DNA from: DATFVA01 sp963764235
GTDB lineage: Bacteria > Bacteroidota > Ignavibacteria > Ignavibacteriales > Ignavibacteriaceae
Length of the DNA: 64,000 bases
Reading direction: 5' to 3'
Assembly (NCBI GenBank): GCA_963764235.1
Contig: CAVXRO010000006.1
Span: 558,001 to 622,000 of the forward strand
In this document: piece after piece, positions 52,993 through 62,583 of the stretch
Numbering within the stretch: the stretch's first letter is position 1
How the letters are laid out: each line of letters starts with the position of its first letter
The notes under the pieces: model-generated
Database searches by the model: none
What the model was told of the DNA's origin: nothing
The model's input: only the letters and a program-made list of their open reading frames with translations
Made by a program: the position numbers and the translations under genes

Positions 52993-53550
52993 CATGATTC
53001 CCATTTTACGGGGCCTGCATAGTATCTTAACCTGTTCACTCGAATCTTCTGTTAACACATACAACCAGGAACCACAAACCTGTCTTCATCATGCAGAAGA
53101 ACTTATTGCTGCAATATAGGTTGTCAGCCGTCTTTACAATGTCCTCAATCAACCGGGCATTATAGGATTTAGACGTTACCATCACCGGAAAAGTTTAAAA
53201 AGAAGTGCCGCTGTTTCAGCGGCTTTAGAAAGGATAATGATTCTGTGATTTAGCTATCAAATCAGGTGCCTCTACATAATCACTCTTGCTCATCATTTAA
53301 GTCATCTCAGCCAGAATCATCTCATATTTTTTTATCTGCCGGGGAAATTGCAATCGCTGTGCCATCCGGTTTTTAATAGCAAAACAATGATCCCGGGGAG
53401 TTTATGTGAAGGAAAGTGACAGATAACCGTAGCCCGTTCGGAGGGTACGAATATTTTTCCATACCCGCAGCTTATCCGTAATATTTTGCTGAACAATGAC
53501 TGTCTTAAAAAATGAACAGAGCAAAGTGATGCGGAGCAAACAAAAAAAGG
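52993..53550. other. intergenic stretch without a convincing gene
   Basis: 558 bases. GCCGCTG-TTT-CAGCGGC at 53207-53223 forms a tight 7-bp hairpin followed on the minus strand by ACTTCTTTTT, a possible terminator for the lamin-tail gene 325 bases upstream. A 48-codon frame on the minus strand (53036-53182, MVTSKSYNARL...) has no good ribosome binding site and an odd Cys-rich composition. The rest holds nothing recognised. Confidence 0.5.
53207..53223 (-). terminator. possible terminator hairpin after the lamin-tail gene
   Basis: A perfect 7-bp stem GCCGCTG/CAGCGGC with a 3-base loop, then ACTTCTTTTT on the minus strand. Its distance of more than 300 bases from the stop makes the assignment uncertain. 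Confidence 0.4.
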
Positions 53551-56500
53551 TTAGAGCCTTCTTGCCGAAACTATTACGGTCTTCAGATTTTCAACTACCC
53601 CGGTATTTTCATTTAAAGCTTCAAGGAAGATTATATAAATTCCCATTCTTAGTGGAATGCCATTGTCCTCCAGTCCGTTAAAAATAACCGATCCATGTGA
53701 TGCTGATGGCATGTTATTTTCTAGTGTGCGAACCAGTCTTCCACGGTTATCGAATATTTTTATTCTTATCTGGGAGACAGCCTGTGAAAGAGTGTAATTT
53801 ATAATACAGAAGTCCTCATACCCGTCGTTGTCTGGTGAAAAAGGATTGGGGGAGACGGAAATTCCTGACTGCCTGTTTTCGTTTTCCGTGAAAATGCTGT
53901 TCTGCCTGCCGGGAGTAGCCCCCTGATAATCTACAGAAGTGCTCCAGTTCTGAGGATAGTTTCCATCAATTCCGGGATTAATCCTCTCGAGCGATTTATT
54001 CTTTGTAGTGTGTATATTCCTGTTGTGCCAGCTTGAAGAATATTTGAGTGAATCTATAATATTTCCTCTTACGTCTTTCAGGAGAATCAGTTCACCCTCA
54101 TTTGATAATCCCAGATCCCCGCTTGCTGCCAGGTTAAAGTTGTTGGACTCATCCGATGAATAAATAGAAAAAATGGCCGAATCTGCCGCCAGCAGGTAAT
54201 ATCCTGCAGGAGGAAGTTTCAAATATGATTCTGAGAGTCTGAATGTTTTTCCCCCGGATTCTTCAAAGGTCCACCCGCCTATGTCAATTGTATCGCTGCT
54301 GTTATTATAGAACTCAACGAACTCACAGTTATCGATTCCGGGATCATACATTATCTCGTTTATTATAACGGAATTCTTTTCTCCCGGTGGAACACGGGAT
54401 AAGGAATTTTCTTTGCCGGGGGTACTTTTAGCAGGACTAATAGAAGTAGTCCATCTCCCTGTTCCTCCTGTAGTATCCATAACATCTATTCTCTCGAGTG
54501 AGCGGCCGGATTTTCCTCCCTGGGAGGATTGGTAATGAATGCTGTCGACTATTCCTTCCCTGAAATCGTACAGAATTACATAATCGTCCGAATTACCAAG
54601 TGTGCCGAAGTTTGTGATTAAGACATCTGTAACTTCCGGGTGGTATGAGCTGAATGAAGTATCCTTTGCTATAATCGCAAATTGTGCAGGCTGCAGATAA
54701 TAATCGCGATCGATTATGAAACTTCCGGAGGACGCTTCGGGCTTATCTCCTGCCGACCATTCTTTAAGATTTATGCTGTCAGCTGAAATATTAACTATCT
54801 CAAACCATTCAGGCTCGCCTTCATCAGGATCATACATAATTTCGTTTATAACTGCGGCATGACTGGCGTAGCCGGGACTCACAAACCTTTCCCGATAATT
54901 ATTTAACGTATCCTCATCGCCGGGAATTTCCACCCTCACGGCTGTCAGTATCTTCTTTGATAAGATTTCGAAGGGAATCCCAGAAGTTATATAAAGAGAG
55001 TCGCCCGCAGAAAGCGAAATAGCCGATTGTGAGGAGAGAAATCTGTCAGCTGTATTATTAGAATCGCTGTCGATATAAAATTCAACGCTGATTCCGGCAG
55101 CATTCAAACTTCCCTTATTTTTTATCATCGCAGTAATGACCACATTATCTCCTTCTACAGGAAATTCAGGTTCTGAGGAAATCATCGCTATTGTAATATC
55201 CCTGCTCTTTGGGGTAATGCTATTCACCCTTCCCGGTGTTCCCAGTTCAATATCTTCAGACGGTCCCCAGTTAGAGGGAAGATTCGTTGAAGCTGGAACT
55301 GAAATCCTTTCCAGTGAATATCCCTGTCTTCCTCCCCATACGCTGCTGAAAAACAGTGAGTCCATTGTCTGTCCCCTCTGATCTTTCAGAACGAAACCAT
55401 CCGCATCATTGTTTAGTACGGGAAGACTTAACACGGCCACCGGGGAAGGTATGAGACGATGATACTCAAGTATAGAAGAATCTTTTGCAAGCACTATATA
55501 ACTCTGAGGAAGAATGATCATGTCTGAATCTATTTTGATCTGAACAGGAGTTGATATTACATCATTAATGGTCCAGTCCCTTATATTAATTGAATCTACG
55601 GACTTATTATAAAGCTCTACCCATTCCGGTTCACCTCCCTCAGGTGAATACATGATTTCATTTACAACCAGTGTGGCATGAGGATAACCTGGATAAATTT
55701 GCGTAACCGCATAATTATTGCTTGTATCCATATCACCGGGAAGTTCGGCTTCGGCATAAAATATACGAGCGTCGGAGAGACTGTTTGCAGCAAATCCCGG
55801 TTCAACAATCGATGAGTCACCTTGCACAAGTAATAACCCGTCGACGGAAGTCAGCAATACATCAGGAAGCGAATCCAGATTAGTATCTTCATAAAGTTTG
55901 AGGGAATAGGATACGGCTGATAATCCCGGATTCTTTATTTTTATCTTCAGAGATACATTGTCTCCGAAAACCGGGTAGGGAGGTGAAGAAGTTATTCCGG
56001 CAACGCAGATATCCTTTTCTTTTGGGGTTACAGAATTTATATATCCGGGAGTTGCCCTGTTCCTGCTGACTGAAGACACCCAGTTTTCCGACTCAAATGA
56101 GGAACTGTCAGCATTAATCCTTTCAAGGGAAATCCCGTCGCTACCTCCCCAGTCAGGACTGTATTCAAGTGAATCGATAACGCGGTCCAGAGAATCGAGG
56201 AGTATTATTTTGTCCCCTGAATTATTTAAGGCCGGGAACGATTTTATTATAATCGGGGCGTTGATATTAAAGTAATTCCTGATTGCACTGTCTTTTGCGA
56301 TCACGACAAAAGCCCCCGACAGCAGGATGAAATCCTCAGAACAAATCGTAGTTGTATCCCTGGAATCCGCCAGCTGATGTTTTCTGAGATCGACAGGTAT
56401 GCTGCTCCTGTTCAGGATCTCAATCCATTCGGGCTGAGGACTTTCAGGATCATACATAAATTCATTTATCACAAGGTCGTTCCTGAATTCATAAACCTCC

Positions 56501-58203
56501 ATTCCAAAAAATTCTGTGAATGCCTTATTGTTAGTAGTATCATCATCGGGAGAAGCAGTTATTTCAGCAATAAAATAATTCTGACCTTCCTCAAAGTTCA
56601 CAGTATGCAAGGTGAATACCATAGTGTCACCGGAAAATAAAGGTCCCGAATCTTCAGATGATATGAATTCCGATGACTGAGCAATAGAATCCAGGTTTAT
56701 ATCTTTATAAAGATTTAGAGAAAAAGGCGGCGAAGCATTCAGACCCGCATTCTTAACAGTTATTTCAAATTCTGCGGGTTCTCCGATAATTGCATAGTCA
56801 TCAGTTTTAAACGTTGATATTTTGAGATCGTTCTCTTTTGGCGTCACCGAGTTGATCTTACCCGGTGTAGCTTTATATATGCTTTCGCTTGTCAGCCAGT
56901 TATCCTCATAAGCACTGTTTTCATCGGCAGAAATTCTTTCAAGTGATCTGCCCTCATCTCCTCCCCAGTCAGGCGAATAAATCAGACTGTCAATTGTAAG
57001 ACCCAATGAATCCTTTATCACTGTGGCATCACCGGTGTTATTTAAAGCAGGCAGACTGAAATTAATTATTGATGAAGGCACATCGTAGAAGTTAAGCAGA
57101 GATGAATCTCGCGTAAGAACAAGGAAATCACTGGGTGCAATAAAAATATCATCATTGGTTATAATTCTTTCTGCCGAATAATCACAAAATCTCCAACCGT
57201 TCAGGTTTACTTCCTCTGAAGAGCGGTTAAAAATCTCAACCCACTCAGGCTCACCGGAAGAGGGTGCATACATTATCTCGTTAATAACAATATCATTATA
57301 CGCTGTTCCCTCGGGGTAAACAGTGAAGTTTTTCCAGGCAGTATTATCTAGAGTATCCTCATCCGGAGGAAAAACAACTTTTGCTATGATATTATAAAAC
57401 CCCGGCGGAGCTGAAATGATTTGTGTTCCGGCAGTGAGCGAATCACCTGCCTGCAGGCTGAAATACTCCTGTGAGAAGATCTCTTCACCAGCCTGGGTAA
57501 TTGAATCGAGATTGGTGTCATTAAATATTTTTACCCAAAAGTTATCAGTCTGATTTTCACCTGTATTTTTGATTTTGCTGCTAATAATAATATCATCACC
57601 TTCAACCGGAACATCAGGGGATACAGTAATGGAAGTAACTTCGAGGTCATACGAAACAGGAGTGACAGAATTTTGGAAACCGGGCGTGCCATTGGGATAA
57701 ATAGAATTAAGCCAGTTCGACTGAGAACTGTCGGCTCCTGTCAGGATTTTCTCATCCGAATGAGCCTGCAGATTATCCGCTGAGTATGTATATACATCCA
57801 GCGTATCCTCATTTGCTGAAAGCAGCCAGACAGGGCGGCTTGATGTGTTTGCCATTCCTGTCGATCCAAAATAATTATCCGCAATTTTCAGGATCAACAC
57901 TCCGGGCGGTATAAGGCTATTATAGATGCCTGTTTCGGGATCATAATCTGCCTCAAATATTACTGCGTAAGAATGTGGTTGAAGGATCGTTCCTTGTCCC
58001 GTACCGGCAATGAAATCAGGTGATGAATTATAATACTTTATACTAAAACCGTTAAGATCGATGCTGGTTAAACCGTTATTATAAATTTCAATGAATTCAT
58101 TGTTACCCGAAACAGGGTAGAACATTATTTCATTAAGTTTCACGCTGGTCTGCGCAAGACAAACAGCGGTGCAGGTCAGAAAAAAGAAGAATACCCTTGC
58201 CAT
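53551..58203 (-). CDS. giant secreted protein with six lamin-tail domains
   Basis: 1550 residues with a signal peptide (ARVFFFFLTCTAVCLAQ). Six lamin-tail (LTD) domains open with variants of VINEIMYxPxxGEPEWVEIYN near residues 20, 305, 585, 855, 1135 and 1360. Between them stand four CARDB-like Ig domains (for example ITVSPDVPVEGDDIIISSKIKN), each ahead of a tripartite NRATPGYINSVTPKE linker. The end (ISVSPNPFSPDNDGYEDFCII, IRIKIFDNRGRLVRTL) is an FlgD/gliding-associated C-terminal Ig domain, used as a type IX-like sorting or anchoring module. Such LTD proteins are extracellular and may bind surfaces, nucleic acid or substrates. The gene stands alone. Confidence 0.85.
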   Translation of the reverse strand: MARVFFFFLTCTAVCLAQTSVKLNEIMFYPVSGNNEFIEIYNNGLTSIDLNGFSIKYYNSSPDFIAGTGQGTILQPHSYAVIFEADYDPETGIYNSLIPPGVLILKIADNYFGSTGMANTSSRPVWLLSANEDTLDVYTYSADNLQAHSDEKILTGADSSQSNWLNSIYPNGTPGFQNSVTPVSYDLEVTSITVSPDVPVEGDDIIISSKIKNTGENQTDNFWVKIFNDTNLDSITQAGEEIFSQEYFSLQAGDSLTAGTQIISAPPGFYNIIAKVVFPPDEDTLDNTAWKNFTVYPEGTAYNDIVINEIMYAPSSGEPEWVEIFNRSSEEVNLNGWRFCDYSAERIITNDDIFIAPSDFLVLTRDSSLLNFYDVPSSIINFSLPALNNTGDATVIKDSLGLTIDSLIYSPDWGGDEGRSLERISADENSAYEDNWLTSESIYKATPGKINSVTPKENDLKISTFKTDDYAIIGEPAEFEITVKNAGLNASPPFSLNLYKDINLDSIAQSSEFISSEDSGPLFSGDTMVFTLHTVNFEEGQNYFIAEITASPDDDTTNNKAFTEFFGMEVYEFRNDLVINEFMYDPESPQPEWIEILNRSSIPVDLRKHQLADSRDTTTICSEDFILLSGAFVVIAKDSAIRNYFNINAPIIIKSFPALNNSGDKIILLDSLDRVIDSLEYSPDWGGSDGISLERINADSSSFESENWVSSVSRNRATPGYINSVTPKEKDICVAGITSSPPYPVFGDNVSLKIKIKNPGLSAVSYSLKLYEDTNLDSLPDVLLTSVDGLLLVQGDSSIVEPGFAANSLSDARIFYAEAELPGDMDTSNNYAVTQIYPGYPHATLVVNEIMYSPEGGEPEWVELYNKSVDSINIRDWTINDVISTPVQIKIDSDMIILPQSYIVLAKDSSILEYHRLIPSPVAVLSLPVLNNDADGFVLKDQRGQTMDSLFFSSVWGGRQGYSLERISVPASTNLPSNWGPSEDIELGTPGRVNSITPKSRDITIAMISSEPEFPVEGDNVVITAMIKNKGSLNAAGISVEFYIDSDSNNTADRFLSSQSAISLSAGDSLYITSGIPFEILSKKILTAVRVEIPGDEDTLNNYRERFVSPGYASHAAVINEIMYDPDEGEPEWFEIVNISADSINLKEWSAGDKPEASSGSFIIDRDYYLQPAQFAIIAKDTSFSSYHPEVTDVLITNFGTLGNSDDYVILYDFREGIVDSIHYQSSQGGKSGRSLERIDVMDTTGGTGRWTTSISPAKSTPGKENSLSRVPPGEKNSVIINEIMYDPGIDNCEFVEFYNNSSDTIDIGGWTFEESGGKTFRLSESYLKLPPAGYYLLAADSAIFSIYSSDESNNFNLAASGDLGLSNEGELILLKDVRGNIIDSLKYSSSWHNRNIHTTKNKSLERINPGIDGNYPQNWSTSVDYQGATPGRQNSIFTENENRQSGISVSPNPFSPDNDGYEDFCIINYTLSQAVSQIRIKIFDNRGRLVRTLENNMPSASHGSVIFNGLEDNGIPLRMGIYIIFLEALNENTGVVENLKTVIVSARRL

Positions 58204-58381
58204 CCCCGGGAACCCTATAAATTTTTATTTTAGTTGTAAATATGCTAAATTCGCAGGAAAATTGACAGTTTTTGGGGATCTTAAACCTGAATTAATCCAG
58301 ATTTTTAATACTGCATCCGGCCCACATCCGGCCTCCACCTACTGCACTTCAGCTTCTATACCGGCTTCCTTCTTCTTCGCT

Positions 58382-59164
58382 TTATAAATTTTTATTCTTC
58401 AGGCCTTCCAGGTGCTTCCGGGCAAAATATTCGAATAGGAAATCCGGTATGATACTAATAAGTCTTGTGCCAAGCACAGTGGGTAAGGGGAACTGAATTA
58501 TTCTTTTCTCTTTCTTAATACCATCGATAATTATTTCTGCGGCCTTGCCGGGCTTCATCAGGAGCGGCATATGGAATTCGTTCTTGTCGGTCATTGGTGT
58601 TTTTACGAACCCCGGCCTGACTGTTATTACTCTTATATTGTAATTGTAAAGCTCGGTGCGCAGACTTTCGAGTAACCTGGTGAATCCTGCCTTGCTTGCA
58701 TTGTAAAATCCGCTGCGCGGAAATCCCCTTGTATCGGCAAGACTTGATACGCCTACTATCATCCCGCTTCTTTTTGCGATAAAGTGCGGGAGCAGTTTCT
58801 CGAGGAAATAGAATTTGGAGATTAAATTGACTTCAATTATGTCTTTGCCTTTTTCCGATGAGAAATTCTCTACGTCGGTCCTATAGCTGGCTCCTGCATT
58901 CATGATCAGTATGTCTATTCCCCCGAATTCGGCTGTTACTTTATCGATGGCTGAGTGAACTTCATCTTTTCGGGAAACATCACAGTGTACCGGAAGTATA
59001 ATGTTCTGACCGGTACTAAACCTGTCGGCTATTTCCTGTAGTTTTCCGGTACTTCTTGCCAGTATGGCTAACCTGCAGTTTTCTTTGGCCAGCCCGGCGG
59101 CCAGTTCATAACCGATTCCGGTTGATGCCCCAGTAAGTATTACTGATTTCCCCAAAAAATTCAT
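58382..59164 (-). CDS. short-chain dehydrogenase/reductase
   Basis: 260 residues with all SDR marks: NAD(P) loop LTGASTGIGYELA (TGxxxGIG), CDVSRKDEV, LIMNAGAS, active-site VGVSSLADTRG (Ser) and YNASKAGFTRLLESLRTEL (Tyr-x3-Lys), then RPGFVKTPMT. It resembles the DltE/YqjQ-type SDRs that act on lipids or steroids. The C-terminal IPDFLFEYFARKHLEGL may lie on the membrane. The substrate is unknown; a single gene. Confidence 0.9.
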   Translation of the reverse strand: MNFLGKSVILTGASTGIGYELAAGLAKENCRLAILARSTGKLQEIADRFSTGQNIILPVHCDVSRKDEVHSAIDKVTAEFGGIDILIMNAGASYRTDVENFSSEKGKDIIEVNLISKFYFLEKLLPHFIAKRSGMIVGVSSLADTRGFPRSGFYNASKAGFTRLLESLRTELYNYNIRVITVRPGFVKTPMTDKNEFHMPLLMKPGKAAEIIIDGIKKEKRIIQFPLPTVLGTRLISIIPDFLFEYFARKHLEGLKNKNL

Positions 59165-59312
59165 ATTAATCCTCTTGAAGAATTATTCTAAATTAAGGAA
59201 ATAAGGGAAAAGATTTTGTGAATGGGAAATCTCTGAGAAATGAAGTCAATAAATAATTTTTAAACTTTTGTATTATCATTCTAATTGTTATCTTACTACA
59301 AAAATTATTCCA

Positions 59313-59882
59313 ATGTTTTTCAATAGTAACATAGTGCCGGTAGAGGATGTGGAAGTAAGGAAAGAGGTGTTAAATACACGCTTTTCCTGCGATTTGGAGA
59401 AATGCAAAGGAGCCTGCTGCACATTTGAGAGTGAATATGGCGCGCCTTTAGAGGAGGAAGAGATAAAAATAATCGGTGATATTTTACCGAAAGTGATGCC
59501 TTATCTTCCTGAAGAACACAAAAGAGTTATTCAAAATGAAGGCTTCTACAAGTACAAAAGTAAGGAATTGATGACCCATAGTCTGGATAACAAAGCATGC
59601 GTCTTCGTTTTTTATGAAAATGGAATTGCCAAGTGCGGCATTGAGAAGGCTTATTTCGACGGCAAAACCGATTTCAGAAAACCGGTATCGTGTCATCTTT
59701 TCCCAATAAGGATTTCAAAGTTCGGAACTGACGTTCTGAGATATGAAAAATTCACCGAATGCAGTCCCGCTCTTGATAAGGGAGATGAGGAAAATATAAC
59801 AGTAGCCGAATTCTGCAGGGAAGCCCTGGAAAGAAAATACAGCAGAAAATGGTATTCAGAATTAAAAGAAAAAATAGATTAG
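59313..59882 (+). CDS. DUF3109 family cysteine-rich protein
   Basis: 189 residues starting MFFNSNIVPVEDVEV; the frame is open 15 codons further up, but this start fits the family. The cysteines stand in CDLEKCKGACC, NKACVF, AKCGIEKAY, VSCHLFPIRIS and TECSPAL, the pattern of DUF3109, related to the YkgJ/zinc- or iron-sulfur-binding CxxxCCC proteins. Function unknown. It ends 4 bases before rpoN and is probably in the same operon, a link worth noting since DUF3109 is not known to act with sigma-54. Confidence 0.85.
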   Translation: MFFNSNIVPVEDVEVRKEVLNTRFSCDLEKCKGACCTFESEYGAPLEEEEIKIIGDILPKVMPYLPEEHKRVIQNEGFYKYKSKELMTHSLDNKACVFVFYENGIAKCGIEKAYFDGKTDFRKPVSCHLFPIRISKFGTDVLRYEKFTECSPALDKGDEENITVAEFCREALERKYSRKWYSELKEKID

Positions 59883-59886
59883 AAAA

Positions 59887-61332
59887 ATGCTATCACTCAG
59901 TCAGAAATTAACGCAGCAGCAGAAACTTTCACCGCAGCAGATCCAGTATCAGAAACTTCTGCAGTTAAACACCCTTGCTCTTGAGCAAAGGATTAAAACT
60001 GAACTGGAAATAAATCCTATCCTGGAAGAGGTGATGGATGAAGAGATCGAACTTTCCCAGGAAAAGGAGGAGAAGAAAGAGGATGAAGTTGAAGAGTACG
60101 AAGACTATGATAAAGAGGAATTTGAACTTGAAGATTTTATGAACGATTCTGATTTTGAAGGGGACAGGGTTAATAGGAGTAAAGACGATGAAATTTACCA
60201 GCCGCTGGCACCCGCAAAAGAATCATTAAGAGAGCATCTGCTGAACCAGCTGACTATGATGAACCTTGAGGATGATCTTTTTATGCTCGGGGAGGAGATT
60301 ATCGGAAACCTCGATGCGGACGGATACCTGAAGAGGAGCCTGGAAGATATTGTTAATGAGCTTGAAATGTTCGAGCATATCAAAATTTCTACGGGGGAGT
60401 CAGAAAATCTGCTGAAAACGATTCAGCGTTTTGATCCGCTCGGTATTGCTTCCCGGAACCTGCAGGAATGTCTGCTTGTTCAGGTCAGGTATTCGGATCA
60501 CGATCAGTATTACACTTACCTTGCCACCCAGCTGCTTGAGCAATGCTATGATGATTTCACAAAGAGAAGATTTGATGCCATCAAGCAGAAATTAAATATG
60601 TCTGATGAGACACTTAAGATCACTCTCGACCTGATCCAGAGTCTTAATCCCAAACCGGGTGAGGGCAACATTGAGTCGGTTGAAATGAACCAGATTACAC
60701 CCGACTTCGTGATCGAAAAGGTTGATGATAACTTTGTAATTACACTTAACGACAGGAGTATGCCTTCAGTAACCATCAGCAGAACATACCTTGAGATGTT
60801 TGATTCCACCAAGAGGGCGAAGAAAACCCCGAGGGAGAAAGAGACTTACAAATTCCTCCGTGAAAAGTTTGAATCGGCCAAGTGGTTCATCGCCTGCATT
60901 CAGCAGAGAAGAGAAACACTGATGAAGATTATGCGGGCCATCCTTGAAAGGCAGTATGAATTCTTCGATAAAGGTCCCAAGTTTCTCAGGCCGATGATCT
61001 ACAAAGACATTGCGGAAGAGATAAATATGGATATATCAACTATCAGCCGCGTGGTTAACGGCAAATATGTTCAGAGTCCTATGGGCATTCACGAGCTGAA
61101 GTATTTCTTCAGTGAAGGTTTATCAACCGACAGCGGGGAAGAGGTATCCAACAAACACATCAAAGAGCGGTTAAAGGAAATTATAGCTTCAGAAGATAAA
61201 AGCTCGCCCTACAGTGATGATAAGCTTGCTGAAATCCTCAATGATGAAGGTGTGCATATTGCGAGGAGAACAGTAGCCAAATACCGTGAACAGCTGAGAG
61301 TACCTATCGCCCGCCTGCGCAAGGCCCTATGA
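59887..61332 (+). CDS. rpoN: RNA polymerase sigma-54 factor
   Basis: 481 residues. Region I is the glutamine- and leucine-rich activator-binding part (LSQKLTQQQKLSPQQIQYQKLLQL, LEINPILEE). An acidic region II of about 60 residues follows (EEKKEDEVEEYEDYDKEEFEL), then the core-binding domain (LDADGYLKRSLEDI, IQRFDPLGIASRNLQECLLVQ), the helix-turn-helix DISTISRVVNGKYVQSP and the RpoN box ARRTVAKYRE. It directs RNA polymerase to -24/-12 promoters and needs an AAA+ activator, none of which is in the window. Its stop overlaps the next ATG (ATGA). Confidence 0.97.
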   Translation: MLSLSQKLTQQQKLSPQQIQYQKLLQLNTLALEQRIKTELEINPILEEVMDEEIELSQEKEEKKEDEVEEYEDYDKEEFELEDFMNDSDFEGDRVNRSKDDEIYQPLAPAKESLREHLLNQLTMMNLEDDLFMLGEEIIGNLDADGYLKRSLEDIVNELEMFEHIKISTGESENLLKTIQRFDPLGIASRNLQECLLVQVRYSDHDQYYTYLATQLLEQCYDDFTKRRFDAIKQKLNMSDETLKITLDLIQSLNPKPGEGNIESVEMNQITPDFVIEKVDDNFVITLNDRSMPSVTISRTYLEMFDSTKRAKKTPREKETYKFLREKFESAKWFIACIQQRRETLMKIMRAILERQYEFFDKGPKFLRPMIYKDIAEEINMDISTISRVVNGKYVQSPMGIHELKYFFSEGLSTDSGEEVSNKHIKERLKEIIASEDKSSPYSDDKLAEILNDEGVHIARRTVAKYREQLRVPIARLRKAL

Positions 61333-61955
61333 CCATAGTCTGCGATATCCTGCTGATAATATCCGCTTTCGTTCTGTTCGGTTTTCTTCATTCATATCTT
61401 GCTTCCACACGTTTTAAAAAGAAACTTGCCGGGAAAGCAGGATCTTATATAGCTTTTTACAGAATTGTCTACAACCTGACTGCGCTGATCCTCTTTTACC
61501 TGATGTATGAATACATTCCCCATCCGGATTATATAATATATGATCTGCCTACTCCGTGGGATCTGATCATACTTATTCCGCAGTTTGTTAGTCTGGCCGG
61601 CATCCTGTGGACGCTAAAGTATTTCAGCGGAATGGAATTCCTCGGAATAAACCAGGTTGTGAGATGGTTTAAGGGAGAGTATAAAAAAGAGGATCTCGAT
61701 GAGCGTTTAACCATGCACAATGAGGGTCCTTATAAATTTTCGCGTCACCCTCTGTACCTGTTTACAATCCTTTTCCTGCTTTTCCGGCCCGTAATGGATA
61801 TCTTTTATCTCACTTTTTTTCTGTGCATAGTTGCTTATTTTTATGCAGGATCATTTTTCGAAGAGAAAAAACTTATTGAAACATTCGGGGAAGAATACAG
61901 AAACTATCGAAAATCCGTCCCCCGCATATTTCCCTTTAAGTTATCCAGCAGGTGA
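61329..61955 (+). CDS. isoprenylcysteine methyltransferase-like membrane protein
   Basis: 208 residues with five or so membrane segments. The C-terminal half carries the ICMT/NnrU-type signature: GPYKFSRHPLYLFTILFLLF (SAM-binding R-H-P), then FFEEKKLIETFGEEYRNYRKSVPRIFPF. Such proteins methylate sulfur or carboxyl groups of small lipophilic substrates in the membrane; the MddA methanethiol methyltransferase branch is similar. It is translated by a 4-base overlap with rpoN. Confidence 0.8.
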   Translation: MTIVCDILLIISAFVLFGFLHSYLASTRFKKKLAGKAGSYIAFYRIVYNLTALILFYLMYEYIPHPDYIIYDLPTPWDLIILIPQFVSLAGILWTLKYFSGMEFLGINQVVRWFKGEYKKEDLDERLTMHNEGPYKFSRHPLYLFTILFLLFRPVMDIFYLTFFLCIVAYFYAGSFFEEKKLIETFGEEYRNYRKSVPRIFPFKLSSR

Positions 61956-62040
61956 TTTATTTGCTGTAGATTTGAACAGTTACTGACGGCTGTTTAAATT
62001 ACAAGGACATATTATTTTTGAATAAGGAGCGAGCAGTAGA

Positions 62041-62574
62041 ATGGAACAAATGAAGGCAACAACAATATTAGGGCTGGTGCATAAAGGCGTAGCTGCGCTC
62101 GGCGGTGACGGACAGGTGACACTGGGTAATACGGTTATGAAACATAACGCGGTAAAAATACGTAAGATCGCAAACGGAAAAGTTTTATGCGGATTTGCAG
62201 GTGCTTCTGCCGACGCTTTTACTCTGGTGGAACGGTTTGAGGATAAGCTTGAGCAGTACAGGGGAAACGTTTCCCGTGCGGCCGTTGAGCTTGCAAAGGA
62301 TTGGAGAACGGATAAGTTTTTGCGGAAGCTTGAGGCGATGCTTGCCGTTATCACTGAAGACAAAGCGCTGGTTGTAAGCGGCAACGGTGATGTAATTGAG
62401 CCTGATGATAATATTGTTGCGATTGGTTCGGGCGGAATGTATGCCCTGGCCGCCGCCAAGATGCTGAAAAAATACAGCTCTCTTACCGCAGAGGAGATAG
62501 TTAAGGAAGCGTTAAAAACAGCTTCGGAGATCTGTATTTATACTAATGATAAAATTAACGTAGAAGTAATTTGA
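62041..62574 (+). CDS. hslV: ATP-dependent protease subunit HslV (ClpQ)
   Basis: HslV is the proteolytic core of the HslUV protease, a dodecamer in the cytosol. The 177-residue frame shows KATTILGLVHKG, where the first Thr (residue 7) becomes the N-terminal nucleophile after processing, then GGDGQVTLGNTVMKHNAVKIRK, VLCGFAGASADAFTLVERFEDKLE and IVAIGSGGMYALAAAKML. The ATG at 62050 (MKATT) would need a shorter propeptide and cannot be excluded. hslU starts 9 bases downstream. Confidence 0.96.
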   Translation: MEQMKATTILGLVHKGVAALGGDGQVTLGNTVMKHNAVKIRKIANGKVLCGFAGASADAFTLVERFEDKLEQYRGNVSRAAVELAKDWRTDKFLRKLEAMLAVITEDKALVVSGNGDVIEPDDNIVAIGSGGMYALAAAKMLKKYSSLTAEEIVKEALKTASEICIYTNDKINVEVI

Positions 62575-62583
62575 AAGTAGGAA

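Noticed and set aside
53036..53182. 48-codon frame on the minus strand in the gap before the lamin-tail gene
   Set aside because: No ribosome binding site, odd composition with clustered cysteines, no family resemblance; kept only as a remark in the gap entry.
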